IMG/VR virus record: IMGVR_UViG_3300044568_002742
Location: 1 to 64,000 of that record
Reading direction: 5' to 3' (one strand)
Length of the DNA stretch: 64,000 bases
Source of the DNA: a virus
Each line of letters opens with the position of its first letter. The stretch's first letter is position 1. The notes beneath the pieces were generated by a model. That model searched no databases. It was not told the origin of the DNA and worked only from the letters and a program-made list of their open reading frames with translations. Below, one piece after another: positions 54,247 to 64,000 of this stretch. The position numbers and the translations under genes are program-made.

Positions 54247-55365
54247 TTATTTTCCACTCAAACTTATTATTCTAGCAAGATCTTGGTCATACCCAAATGA
54301 TACATGTTCACTAATGGGTGATGCCAATTCTGCATTTTGTTTAGCGGCATAATCAGAGCCAAATTCTTTTTCATAGGCCAGCACACGTTGTGTATCTGGA
54401 CCCATTATGCCATCAGGTTTCAGTTCGTATCCTTTAGCGATTAATTCTTTTTGTAGTTTAAGTACTGCTGGGTCTGCTTTTGTAGTAGGGTGTGGAGCAG
54501 GAGCGGGTGCAGGAGCGGGTGCAGGAGCGGGTGCAGGAGCGGGCGCTGGTGGTTCAGTAGGAATATCTGCAGCTGAAAATGGTTTTGCCGCTGCTGGATC
54601 TACTGATGGAATATTTGCTGCCGAAAATGGCTTAGCTTGTCCAGGTTTACGTTGGTTAGCTCGTGCAGTACCAGTAATATCCATAGAGTTTTCATCAGGT
54701 ATTGGTTGACCAAAAAAAGATGCCTCTACCATATTCATATATTTCTTCATAGAATCACTCAACGAAATGTCTTCTTTTAAACCAAATTGACTGCCAGTGG
54801 ATTTTGATTGTGCTGCTGCTTGATCCCATGCAGATGTAGGTGCTGCTGGTTGTGCGCCAGTAGCAGGTTTCGAAGCAGCTAAATTGTATGCATGTTGTTG
54901 TTCTGGAGACATTTTAAGATAAGCATCCATTTCCGTTGCTCTATCATGTGCACCACCTGTTGCAAATTCTTGCTGAGCTGCTTGCGTGGCAGGTCCCATA
55001 ATGCCATCAGCTTTAATTTTTGCACCACGAGCTATTAATTCTTTTTGAATTCTCAAAACTTCTGGATCTGGTGCTTGACGAGGTTTAGCAGCGGCTGGCT
55101 TAGCCTGTGGTTTGGCAGCAGTACCGGCAGCAGTACCGGCAGCAGTTTGGGCAGCGTTATATCCCTTGGAAACATCACCGGAAAAACCCTTAATGGCATT
55201 GGTAATACCAGGTTGTTTTGTAGCCCATCTATTGGCAATGTCAGAACCTATTCCACCAAGCCATTCGCCAACACCATCATTTAGTTGTGAATTTTCAATT
55301 ATTGCCATTTTTTCTTGTAAGGCTGATACTTTTTGATTTAAATCTTGTTCTGTAACTTTTTTCAT
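54247..55365 (-). CDS. Peptidoglycan-binding-domain virion protein
   Basis: 372 aa. Two PG_binding_1-like units: RIQKELIARGAKIKADGIMG (about 104-123) and KLQKELIAKGYELKPDGIMG (about 300-320). They are separated by an Ala/Pro linker. No lytic catalytic domain is seen. Perhaps a virion protein that contacts the cell wall. Confidence 0.75.
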   Translation of the reverse strand: MKKVTEQDLNQKVSALQEKMAIIENSQLNDGVGEWLGGIGSDIANRWATKQPGITNAIKGFSGDVSKGYNAAQTAAGTAAGTAAKPQAKPAAAKPRQAPDPEVLRIQKELIARGAKIKADGIMGPATQAAQQEFATGGAHDRATEMDAYLKMSPEQQHAYNLAASKPATGAQPAAPTSAWDQAAAQSKSTGSQFGLKEDISLSDSMKKYMNMVEASFFGQPIPDENSMDITGTARANQRKPGQAKPFSAANIPSVDPAAAKPFSAADIPTEPPAPAPAPAPAPAPAPAPAPHPTTKADPAVLKLQKELIAKGYELKPDGIMGPDTQRVLAYEKEFGSDYAAKQNAELASPISEHVSFGYDQDLARIISLSGK

Positions 55366-57569
55366 TATAATAATCCTGCGTTTCTTTTAATTTGTGCCAT
55401 GACACCCTCTGCCAATGGTTGTTCTTTCATAACTTTTATGTTGTTTAATAGGCTACTTTCACGAGTATCGATATGTTCTTCATTGGGTTTTTTAACACCC
55501 GCCAATCTCAACACATCATTTTGTTGTTGATCATTTTCTTCTGAACTCGGGTCCATTTTACTAATCATCATTAATACTCGTTTAACATCATCATCGGTTG
55601 CGGATGGACATTCACCATCTTCCACTGCTTTTGCTATTTTAATTTTAGCGCGAGTTCCCCCGATAGTAAAGTTACGTTCTTCTTTATTCCAAAATCCAAC
55701 AATAGTTTTTAATAATTGATCTACACCAGATTCTTGTGGTTCGATACTTTCTTCCTCATAACCACATTCCATTGGTGTCATACCACATTCTTTAATTACG
55801 TCGCGAATAGTCATGCCTTCAGCGAATGGTGTATCCAATGTCGCACCAGCAGTTTTTGCTTTAGCCAATTTAGCTTTCATTTTCATTGATTTGCTAACAC
55901 TTTCTGCCATTGGCACAGGTGGTTGACCAGGAACTGGTGGCGCTGTTTCAGGGGGCATTGCTTCAGGGGGCATTGCTTCTGGTGGTAATTCTGGAGCAGG
56001 AGCAGGTGGTATTGCTTCTGGCGCCGATGGCACATCAGTTCCACCTATTTCCGCAGGATCTTCAGTTGTCAATGCTGGTAACAATCCTAATAATTCTGGA
56101 TTTTTATCCAATATATAATCTTTAATTTCTTGACGAATTTCCTCGTCAGTACTCAATGCTTCAATCTTATTAGTTAATTCTGGGTCATTTATAATGCCAT
56201 GTAGTGCTAGCATACCAGGAGTACCACCTGCCAACTCAGAAGATAATAATATATTAAGTTCTTCAATTGCTTTATTTTGAGCAGCTGGATATGAACTAAA
56301 TATGCCATCGTTATCTTCAGCTACTATGCTTTCAATAAATGATTCAAATGCCATTTCAGGATTAAATGATTCATCCTTCTTGCCAAATTTTTCCTTCCAT
56401 GCTTTAGAACGTTCTTCTTCTTCAGCAGAAGCTTTCGCATGGCGTTCTTCTTTTTCCTTTTTACCTTTTTCCCAATAATCGCTATCGCCAAAACCTTGTT
56501 TTTTCAATCTTTTAGACAACGCTTCTTTACCAAATGCTTCGTCAAGCAAATCATCAGCATCTATTTCACGAATTGGTAATTCACTTTCATCTACGATATT
56601 GTACAAATATGGAAATACCCCTTTCAATTCTTCATTAAACGTGCGAACTGTCAACCGATCAACCCAATCATTCATTATTTCTTCTGGGATAATTCTTTCT
56701 TCTGCTTCATTAAATGATTCAGCAAATGCTTCATAAAACGAGCCACGTTGTAAATTATGCACTTCTTTCTTAACTGCTTCGATACGTTCTAAAACCTTAT
56801 TAGTTACCGAACCCATTGCTTCAGAAACTTGTTCTTGTCTGGTAACATAACCTTTGAATTTACGTAATTGTGCCAATTCTTCACTCAATCCAGTAATATG
56901 CCTACCAATTGAATCATATGGATTGCCGCCATGTTTTATATGTTCGGCTAATGCACGAGCACCATGAAGATGTTTATATGGATATTTGAATCTTTCGCCA
57001 TCGGCATTTTCTATATAGATGCCTTTAATATGCTGAGACCTGCCAGCGGCAAAATCTGGGTTAATAGGTTGAGAATGTTTTACAATCAAACGTGCTTCAC
57101 CTAAATCTTGATAACTGATACGACTAGTACCAAACATTTTACTTTCCATCACTGGGGTTTCCTTTGGTAATTCTATTTGAATTTCTTTTGGTTTGGCTTG
57201 AAATTCATAATCTCTTTTGTCTAAATTGCTTTTGCCAATATTTTGTACATCAAAGTTTAATAACCGAGTTTTGGCAAATTTCCTAAATGATCGGATAAAT
57301 CTAAATGCGTCATGATATTGTGAAGATGTATCATTAGCAAAATCACCGCTAACTTGTATTACTATTCCATCATCGGCATCTAACGTAATGGCAATAGTGC
57401 CAAGTGGATTACCATTCTCCTCATATTCAAATTCAAAAAATCTGGCATTTGGAATATCACTCTTTTTTGTTAATACTTGTGCGTTTTCATCCCCGATTTT
57501 AATATCTGGGAAACGCGTTTGTATTTTACCATATAGGTCTAACGCAACTTTATCTAAATTATTGTCCAT
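55365..57569 (-). CDS. Large conserved protein near terminase
   Basis: 734 aa from the ATG at 57569. Contains an Ala/Pro-rich middle (PPEAMPPEAMPPE) and the conserved VDRLTVRTFNEELKGVFPYLYNIVDESE. Similar large proteins lie beside terminase in aquatic T4-like phages; a structural role is likely but unproven. AATAAATA lies 4 nt upstream. Confidence 0.7.
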   Translation of the reverse strand: MDNNLDKVALDLYGKIQTRFPDIKIGDENAQVLTKKSDIPNARFFEFEYEENGNPLGTIAITLDADDGIVIQVSGDFANDTSSQYHDAFRFIRSFRKFAKTRLLNFDVQNIGKSNLDKRDYEFQAKPKEIQIELPKETPVMESKMFGTSRISYQDLGEARLIVKHSQPINPDFAAGRSQHIKGIYIENADGERFKYPYKHLHGARALAEHIKHGGNPYDSIGRHITGLSEELAQLRKFKGYVTRQEQVSEAMGSVTNKVLERIEAVKKEVHNLQRGSFYEAFAESFNEAEERIIPEEIMNDWVDRLTVRTFNEELKGVFPYLYNIVDESELPIREIDADDLLDEAFGKEALSKRLKKQGFGDSDYWEKGKKEKEERHAKASAEEEERSKAWKEKFGKKDESFNPEMAFESFIESIVAEDNDGIFSSYPAAQNKAIEELNILLSSELAGGTPGMLALHGIINDPELTNKIEALSTDEEIRQEIKDYILDKNPELLGLLPALTTEDPAEIGGTDVPSAPEAIPPAPAPELPPEAMPPEAMPPETAPPVPGQPPVPMAESVSKSMKMKAKLAKAKTAGATLDTPFAEGMTIRDVIKECGMTPMECGYEEESIEPQESGVDQLLKTIVGFWNKEERNFTIGGTRAKIKIAKAVEDGECPSATDDDVKRVLMMISKMDPSSEENDQQQNDVLRLAGVKKPNEEHIDTRESSLLNNIKVMKEQPLAEGVMAQIKRNAGLL

Positions 57570-57573
57570 AGTA

Positions 57574-57581
57574 TATTTATT
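57574..57581 (-). promoter_or_regulatory. T4-type late promoter box (AATAAATA)
   Basis: 4 nt before the 57569 ATG, overlapping the end of the terminase C-terminal gene. Confidence 0.5.
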
Positions 57582-58689
57582 AAAAATTAGTTGAAACATA
57601 GATGGGCAATGGTGCTTCCCACTCAGTGTTTATTTCGTCTATGCTGAGGGTTTCAAATACAAATGGGTCCCATTCTGCTAGCACCACGCTCATTCGTATA
57701 ATTAGTAATAATGCCGAAACTAAGTCGTCATGTTGCCCCGCCTTTGCTTTAAAACTTACCCCTGATGCGATAAAAGTTTTCAATTCGCTCAATAGCACTC
57801 GACTATTAATGACCATTTTATCTTCTTCTATCAAAAATTTCAGTCTAGCACATGATGATATTTTGTTACCAAATGTAGTATTGAAACCTTTTCTAAACTT
57901 TTTTACATGCCCTTTTCGCAATGGTTCGCTTAAGAATAACCCAGGAAACGTCTCTTCTCCTAGATTTTCAACAACTACCAGAGCACTTTCTCCAACATTA
58001 TTATTCTCGATTGACCAGTATATACTATTTGTATTTTCCATGCCTATTTCATCTTGAATATATCGTATCACATCTCTAAATATCTTAACTTGTCCCTGTA
58101 TAGGAGTAAGGTTATGTTGCCATTCTGCCACCTGTGTAAAACTAGGCAATTCAAATACTTGAATACCACCATAATCTCCACCAGTTCCCAAACTTGGGTC
58201 TAATGCCAACAAATACAAATGACCAGGGGTTGGTTTTTTATACCATCTAACTTGTCCCATTTTTAATATTGGTTCTTTACCCACTAAATCTGACAGTTTA
58301 AGACTGCTAACTAATGTTTCATCATAGATTAAAAATTCGCAATTTTTGATTAAAATGTCATTTGCATAATATCTATGATTTTTTTCAACATTGAAGAGAT
58401 CATATACCGGCTCTTCATCTAACAGCCATTTAACAGATACAACATTATCAAGTTTACCATTAACTAATATTTTTTGTTTAGGCAACAATAATCTACCTTC
58501 GATCGGTTTAAATCCATTAAGAAAATATTTATGATCAGGTGTGCTCATAAGTGAATGATGCTGCGTAGTTACCTGAAGGATTTTTTTAACACCTTTAACT
58601 AAAATCCCATCAAAATTGCTCCAACCGGTATCAGTCAGAACTGTTAATCCTAACTTATTTTTTATTAATTCTTCCGCGTGTAAATCCAT
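57580..58689 (-). CDS. 17: Split intein C-half 2 fused to TerL nuclease domain
   Basis: 369 aa. Residues 1-116 are the C-terminal part of a split intein: STPDHKYF (block B), EEPVYDLFNVEKNHRYYANDILIKN (blocks F and G) ending Asn before +1 Cys. The extein CEFLIYDETL onward is the TerL nuclease domain: LLALDPSLG (Asp), SIENNNVGE (Glu), GQHDDLVSALL (Asp), the T4 gp17 metal-site pattern. It needs trans-splicing to the middle fragment (59461-60204). Confidence 0.88.
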   Translation of the reverse strand: MDLHAEELIKNKLGLTVLTDTGWSNFDGILVKGVKKILQVTTQHHSLMSTPDHKYFLNGFKPIEGRLLLPKQKILVNGKLDNVVSVKWLLDEEPVYDLFNVEKNHRYYANDILIKNCEFLIYDETLVSSLKLSDLVGKEPILKMGQVRWYKKPTPGHLYLLALDPSLGTGGDYGGIQVFELPSFTQVAEWQHNLTPIQGQVKIFRDVIRYIQDEIGMENTNSIYWSIENNNVGESALVVVENLGEETFPGLFLSEPLRKGHVKKFRKGFNTTFGNKISSCARLKFLIEEDKMVINSRVLLSELKTFIASGVSFKAKAGQHDDLVSALLLIIRMSVVLAEWDPFVFETLSIDEINTEWEAPLPIYVSTNF

Positions 58690-59434
58690 TAAGTTCCGTT
58701 CCTTCTTTAAATTGTTTATTAATTACTCCGTTGTTATACCAATTCATACCTCGTTTTGATAATTGTAATTTAGGAAGCCTTCCTTTAATGAATCCGTCAG
58801 GACAGCTATCTTTATATGTCTCAATAACTCCATTGTTAAACCATTGCTTGCCTTTTGCCGAGCCTGGTTTTCCTTTTTTAGATTCGCTTATCTTTTTTGC
58901 TCGTATTGGACATTTGGTAAACTCATAATATCCTGGATGGCTTCTAACTAATCGTTGTGTTTCCCGTTCAGTTTCTGACCATTTAGTGCCTAATGTACGA
59001 CCGCCGATTCCCGGACGAGTCATGCCCTTGTTGTATGGAACGGTTCCTTTTCGTTGGATACTTAGTAATTGTTTAGTTTTTTCGGTGTGCTTATATCCAG
59101 TACAACCATCACCACCTACTGTTTTATTTGTCAACGGCCCAGTATGATCGATTAATCTCCCGTACTGTTTAATTAGATCAATTTCAAGAGATTTTGCTGC
59201 TGCATCAGTTAAATCAAGTTGATACAGTTCTATAATAGGTGTTAAATTTTGAGCTAATATTCTAGAAATTACTGCAAATTTTAAATGATTACAGGTAGTT
59301 TCTGCAGTTTCTGATAAATGATCTTTATATCGGCTTCCGTGGCCTTTACCAATATAAAACGGTTGATCTGCTAAAATACTCATATAACTTACTGTAATGT
59401 TAATTGGTGTTTTATAAATATATACATAATACAT
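58655..59434 (-). CDS. GIY-YIG homing endonuclease in the terminase break
   Basis: About 259 aa from the ATG at 59434 (in-frame ATG also at 59449). YVYIYKTP...PFYIGKGHGSRYKDHL is the GIY-YIG core; the C terminus has two WFNNGV/WYNNGV...GFIKGR units as in phage GIY-YIG enzymes' DNA-binding repeats. It probably cuts terminase genes lacking this break. It overlaps the next gene by 35 nt. Confidence 0.85.
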   Translation of the reverse strand: MYYVYIYKTPINITVSYMSILADQPFYIGKGHGSRYKDHLSETAETTCNHLKFAVISRILAQNLTPIIELYQLDLTDAAAKSLEIDLIKQYGRLIDHTGPLTNKTVGGDGCTGYKHTEKTKQLLSIQRKGTVPYNKGMTRPGIGGRTLGTKWSETERETQRLVRSHPGYYEFTKCPIRAKKISESKKGKPGSAKGKQWFNNGVIETYKDSCPDGFIKGRLPKLQLSKRGMNWYNNGVINKQFKEGTELNGFTRGRINKK

Positions 59435-59439
59435 ATTAG

Positions 59440-59447
59440 TATTTATC
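59440..59447 (-). promoter_or_regulatory. T4-type late promoter box (GATAAATA)
   Basis: 5 nt before the 59434 ATG of the GIY-YIG gene. Confidence 0.5.
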
Positions 59448-59460
59448 ATTTCGTCATATA

Positions 59461-61105
<1,645 letters not shown>

Positions 61106-61732
61106 TTAAATAATCTGTGTAGGATTGTATAATCGTACATATAGATCTTGTAATGTAATATCTTCTTCAACCAATGTTATTTTATTTCGTATTTTAACAG
61201 TAGAATCACCATCAAGACAATATAATAATGAAATAGACATACCTCGACCAGTTGTACCAGTGGTTGTTTGACTTACTATTCTGGAACCATTGTCAAATTC
61301 CAATGAACCTTTATTATAACTTACTACCCCGGCTCGTAAAAAATCAGGACATAATTCATATCCATATCTAATACGTTGCATAATTTCTTGCGCACCAGTA
61401 AATTTATGAGCGGCTACCAATATAGTTTGGTCGGGATGAAACATAGCAAACCATAATAGATATGCTGATGCGCAGGTGGTTTTCCCAGATTGTCGTGGCA
61501 ACATATTAATATTAAAACGATTATTATGATAACTGCTTAGTAGGCGTTCTTGATATTCAAATGGTTCAAATAATAATTTACCCTTAACCGCGTGTTGGAT
61601 ATGAAAGAAATATTTTGAGAAGTGTAGATACCCAAAGTCAGGGTCCATACATAGCATCATGTCTTGAATTTGTTGTTCAGTCCATTGTTGTTTTATATGT
61701 GCTTTTTTTGTTAGTGAATTATCTGCTGCCAT
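61106..61732 (-). CDS. 17: TerL N-terminal fragment with split intein N-half 1
   Basis: 208 aa from the ATG at 61732. The extein has the TerL ATPase Walker A, LPRQSGKTT, and ends GMSISLLY, just before Walker B. Residues from CLDGDSTVKIRNKI onward are a 37 aa N-terminal intein piece. Such short N-halves characterise atypical split inteins (known from TerL in the AceL-TerL intein). The product alone has no Walker B, so it should be inactive until spliced. Confidence 0.88.
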   Translation of the reverse strand: MAADNSLTKKAHIKQQWTEQQIQDMMLCMDPDFGYLHFSKYFFHIQHAVKGKLLFEPFEYQERLLSSYHNNRFNINMLPRQSGKTTCASAYLLWFAMFHPDQTILVAAHKFTGAQEIMQRIRYGYELCPDFLRAGVVSYNKGSLEFDNGSRIVSQTTTGTTGRGMSISLLYCLDGDSTVKIRNKITLVEEDITLQDLYVRLYNPTQII

Positions 61733-61746
61733 AATGTTATTTACAT

Positions 61747-61773
61747 AAAAAATGGGCACGGAGCCCATTTTTT
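61747..61773. terminator. Bidirectional Rho-independent terminator before terL
   Basis: AAAAAATGGGC-ACGGA-GCCCATTTTTT, 11 bp with A and T runs on both sides, between 61791-62390 and terL. Confidence 0.88.
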
Positions 61774-61790
61774 AGTTTATGTAATTTATA

Positions 61791-62390
61791 TTATCGACTC
61801 TTTACTTCATTATATAAATTGTTTAAATTTCTTATTAATGATTCATCGACTTTTCGTAATGGATTGCTTCCAGGAGCTCTCGATGATGGACTTGGTCCAC
61901 CTTTGCTCGCTAGGTCATCTCCAATTGCAGTTACTGCGGCAATGCCATATGTTTTAGGACCAGAAAATCCCTTGGCTGAATTTTCAAAATCATCTTCTAA
62001 TTCTTCTTCACCGCCGAGTATCATATCAGCAGGAACTTCGTGTTGAGGTTCTTGTGGTTCGTACTCTTCGTATGATTCGGCAGGATTACCAATAACAACA
62101 ACTTCTTCTGGCTCTTCTGGTTCATCATGTGATATCTGCGGTGCCATCATTGGTCCCGCTGGCTCTTCTGGTTGTTTATCGATATTTTTTAATATATCCA
62201 TAAGGTCCCGAATACCATTAGAACCTTGACCAGTAATAGATACATTCATGTTTACGGTATCTTGTTGGACAGGCTGGTCAGGTGTTCCATCACAGGCACA
62301 TTCGCTTAATGATTCATCCAATGATTCATCCAACGGTTTTACTGGCTTATCCAAGTTTGCAATTTTTTTATATAATTCTTCAAAATTCAT
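61791..62390 (-). CDS. Acidic Pro-rich protein between terS and terL
   Basis: 199 aa, highly acidic and Pro-rich middle (EPEEPEEVVVIG...), conserved C terminus (GPKTYGIAAVTAIGDDLASKGGP). Not recognised; perhaps head-associated. Confidence 0.7.
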   Translation of the reverse strand: MNFEELYKKIANLDKPVKPLDESLDESLSECACDGTPDQPVQQDTVNMNVSITGQGSNGIRDLMDILKNIDKQPEEPAGPMMAPQISHDEPEEPEEVVVIGNPAESYEEYEPQEPQHEVPADMILGGEEELEDDFENSAKGFSGPKTYGIAAVTAIGDDLASKGGPSPSSRAPGSNPLRKVDESLIRNLNNLYNEVKSR

Positions 62391-62391
62391 T

Positions 62392-63015
62392 TTATTTTCC
62401 TATTGTAGCGGCGGTTGGTTTTTCAATTTTTTGAGAACCGACTGCGCTAACTGTACCTATTTTTTTATCAGCTTTAACCGTGGTAACTTTTTCACTCGGT
62501 GCTTTTTTAGCTAAAATTTTATCATTGACACCTTTATATTGCGTGCCTTGATGTTTTTCTTTACCCAATTCTTTCAATAGGCTCATGATATGTTTATCAC
62601 CGACGACGTCTTGATGCGAAGATTTATCATAGTCAGTTCCCAATAGTGGAATGTCACTTTTCTCATCATAGGCATGATTAATGGCATCTTCGTCCTGTTC
62701 GCTTGATGTACGAATTTTAACACAACTATGTGATAAGTTTAATGCTTCAGCTACCAAGTTTTGAATCTGTACAGTAGTTGCTGGATAGCACAAATCTGCT
62801 TCAAACATCGTTACACTGACATTTTGATGCGAAGGAAAGTCCGCTTGTGTTTCTTGGATGGGTGTAGTTTTAGCTTCTGAAAAAGTTTCAACCTTATATC
62901 TATCCAATACTGATTTGATTTTATCAGCAGCTTCCGCATCTTGATCGCCCACGATTTTAATCTTAAAATTATAGGTTTGTTTGCTTTCTATTAAGTGTTC
63001 TCTAAATGATTTCAT
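62392..63015 (-). CDS. Protein with capsid-targeting-like N terminus near terS
   Basis: 207 aa. Starts MKSFREHLIESKQ, close to the T4 internal-protein start MKTYQEFI. A ferredoxin-like first domain (NFKIKIVGDQDAEAADKIKSVL) follows. AATAAATA lies upstream at 63034-63041. Confidence 0.66.
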   Translation of the reverse strand: MKSFREHLIESKQTYNFKIKIVGDQDAEAADKIKSVLDRYKVETFSEAKTTPIQETQADFPSHQNVSVTMFEADLCYPATTVQIQNLVAEALNLSHSCVKIRTSSEQDEDAINHAYDEKSDIPLLGTDYDKSSHQDVVGDKHIMSLLKELGKEKHQGTQYKGVNDKILAKKAPSEKVTTVKADKKIGTVSAVGSQKIEKPTAATIGK

Positions 63016-63033
63016 TATGTAATCCCAATACTG

Positions 63034-63041
63034 TATTTATT
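63034..63041 (-). promoter_or_regulatory. T4-type late promoter box (AATAAATA)
   Basis: 18 nt before the 63015 ATG. Confidence 0.5.
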
Positions 63042-63516
63042 TCATATTCTTTAATTTCTCAAGTAAGGAATTTCGATCTGCTACTACAAATCCCTCCCCT
63101 TGAATGTCAATGCTATTATCAGTTGGCGTAGCATCATTGTCTAGTTTTTGTTTTTTAAGTTGAAGTTCAATCATCTTAAGTTTCTTATCTATTTTGGCAG
63201 ATTTAGCATCTATGGCATTTTTCAACATACTGGATGCTACCTCAAATACCCTTGCTGAATATCGTGCTTCTACATTCATGCCCAAATCCATCAAATCATC
63301 ATATGCCTGAGTAGCCCTGGTAGCCAACTCATCAAATTCCGTATCTGATATGTCTCCCAACCCTTTAACATGTGGCAATGCTGCTGAAATTTTATCAAAC
63401 TCTGATATATTTCTAAAATTTTTAGGAGCTGGTTTTATTTGGTTATGTTTTATTTCTTCCGCATTGGCAATTACTTTACTTTCCGGTAAGTTTAAAAGTT
63501 CTTCAAGTTTCTTCAT
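63037..63516 (-). CDS. 16: Small terminase (T4 gp16 type)
   Basis: 159 aa, close to T4 gp16 (164 aa). YDDLMDLGMNVEARYSARVFEVASSMLKNAIDAKSAKIDKKLKMIELQLKK is the central coiled coil that makes the gp16 ring. It recognises DNA for packaging and stimulates TerL. Confidence 0.83.
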   Translation of the reverse strand: MKKLEELLNLPESKVIANAEEIKHNQIKPAPKNFRNISEFDKISAALPHVKGLGDISDTEFDELATRATQAYDDLMDLGMNVEARYSARVFEVASSMLKNAIDAKSAKIDKKLKMIELQLKKQKLDNDATPTDNSIDIQGEGFVVADRNSLLEKLKNMK

Positions 63517-63524
63517 GCTATTAC

Positions 63525-63962
63525 TTATCTTCCACCTTGATGGAAAAGGTCATTTTCGTTAAGTATTCTAAATTTAATACCTTGCTGCTTACACCACGCA
63601 TATGCTGCTGTCCATTTGGCTTGGTTTTTTATAAACTGTGCTTGATTATATTTACTTTTTCCTACCTTTTCGAAAATTTGTTGACTGGCGGGTTTTATTT
63701 CAATTAATTCAACATTTAATTTATTATTTTTATCAAGATATTGAATAAAGAAGTCTGGAACATATATGGTATTTCTACCACTCAATGGATCTTTATAGGG
63801 TATGTTTACTGCTTCACTTGCCCATTTTTGTATACTTGGACTAGTGTCACAAAAATTCATAAATGACAGTTCCCAACTAGATCTATATTGTGGTATTTTA
63901 GTACCTATATATTTGCTAGGATTCTTCATGTTAAATTTACCTTTTGCAAATTTATGGCTCAT
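63525..63962 (-). CDS. Head-completion nuclease-like protein (T4 gp4/gp50 type)
   Basis: 145 aa. YRSSWELSFMNFCDTSPSIQKWASE and VPDFFIQYLDKNNKLNVELIEIKP give a Glu, a PD and an ExK, a PD-(D/E)XK-like nuclease core. T4 gp4/gp50 has the same pattern and completes the head before tail joining. Confidence 0.83.
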   Translation of the reverse strand: MSHKFAKGKFNMKNPSKYIGTKIPQYRSSWELSFMNFCDTSPSIQKWASEAVNIPYKDPLSGRNTIYVPDFFIQYLDKNNKLNVELIEIKPASQQIFEKVGKSKYNQAQFIKNQAKWTAAYAWCKQQGIKFRILNENDLFHQGGR

Positions 63963-64000
63963 ACTAATATATTACGTGCTTCATAAGTGTCGACAATTGG

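Noticed and set aside
54407-54709. Plus-strand Gly/Ala-repeat ORF
   Set aside because: Antisense to the Ala/Pro linker of the peptidoglycan-binding protein.

Overview
The window is AT-rich DNA from a large T4-like myovirus (tailed bacteriophage). The late half carries a T4-type set on one strand: small and large terminase, gp32 ssDNA-binding protein, UvsX, UvsY, UvsW, a gp41-type helicase, a gp61-type primase and a gp4/gp50-type head-completion nuclease. xATAAATA late-promoter boxes lie in front of many of these genes. The host cannot be named from the sequence. Consensus TTGACA/TATAAT promoters and perfect TTATCCACA DnaA boxes point to a bacterium with ordinary sigma-70 and DnaA, plausibly a proteobacterium. 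The fractured terminase resembles arrangements described from aquatic phage metagenomes.

Layout. (1) 1-3723: sixteen complete and one partial tandem small genes, mostly with 1-4 nt overlaps, encoding 64-97 aa paralogues that share a C-terminal WFxLRW motif. (2) 3698-6018, minus strand: a kinase-like protein with a capsid-targeting-like N terminus, then two paralogous HNH endonucleases. (3) 6064-6610: non-coding, with ten perfect DnaA boxes and repeated GCTAGCTGT elements, a candidate replication origin or DnaA-binding sink. (4) 6611-30500, plus strand: about 76 very small early genes. Most have their own sigma-70-type promoter and a shared leader (CATCAACA...GGAGCAAATC-ATG). Many promoters carry an inverted repeat across the spacer and -10 box whose sequence changes from copy to copy while the pairing is kept. 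A five-copy RNA/micropeptide cassette is scattered through this block. At 19490-19680 lies an untranslated RNA whose three hairpins each show UUGCUCC in the loop, the exact complement of the GGAGCAA ribosome-binding site of the early genes. (5) 30501-31228: gene-free, repeat-rich. (6) 31229-36063: genes starting MKI.EII.E, which look like T4 capsid-targeting sequences, including a second kinase-like protein and a GP88-like protein. (7) 36071-45091: sulfotransferase-like protein, 2OG oxygenase, tail-fibre genes, helicase, primase and a structural protein. (8) 45186-54028: recombination and replication genes, including a 193 aa miniature PolIII-alpha-like protein. (9) 54247-63962: virion and packaging genes. 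The large terminase is split into three genes by two split inteins, with a free-standing homing endonuclease gene (HNH, then GIY-YIG) in each break.

How the parts may work together (inference): host RNA polymerase reads the early block from dozens of strong promoters. The multi-hairpin RNA could silence early mRNAs together through their common ribosome-binding site. Late transcription from ATAAATA boxes, several placed only 4-6 nt before the start codon, makes virion and packaged proteins. Protein trans-splicing would rebuild TerL before DNA packaging. The strongest candidates for undescribed biology are the anti-RBS RNA, the covarying palindromic promoters, the WFxLRW array, the mini PolIII-alpha and the packaged kinase-like proteins.
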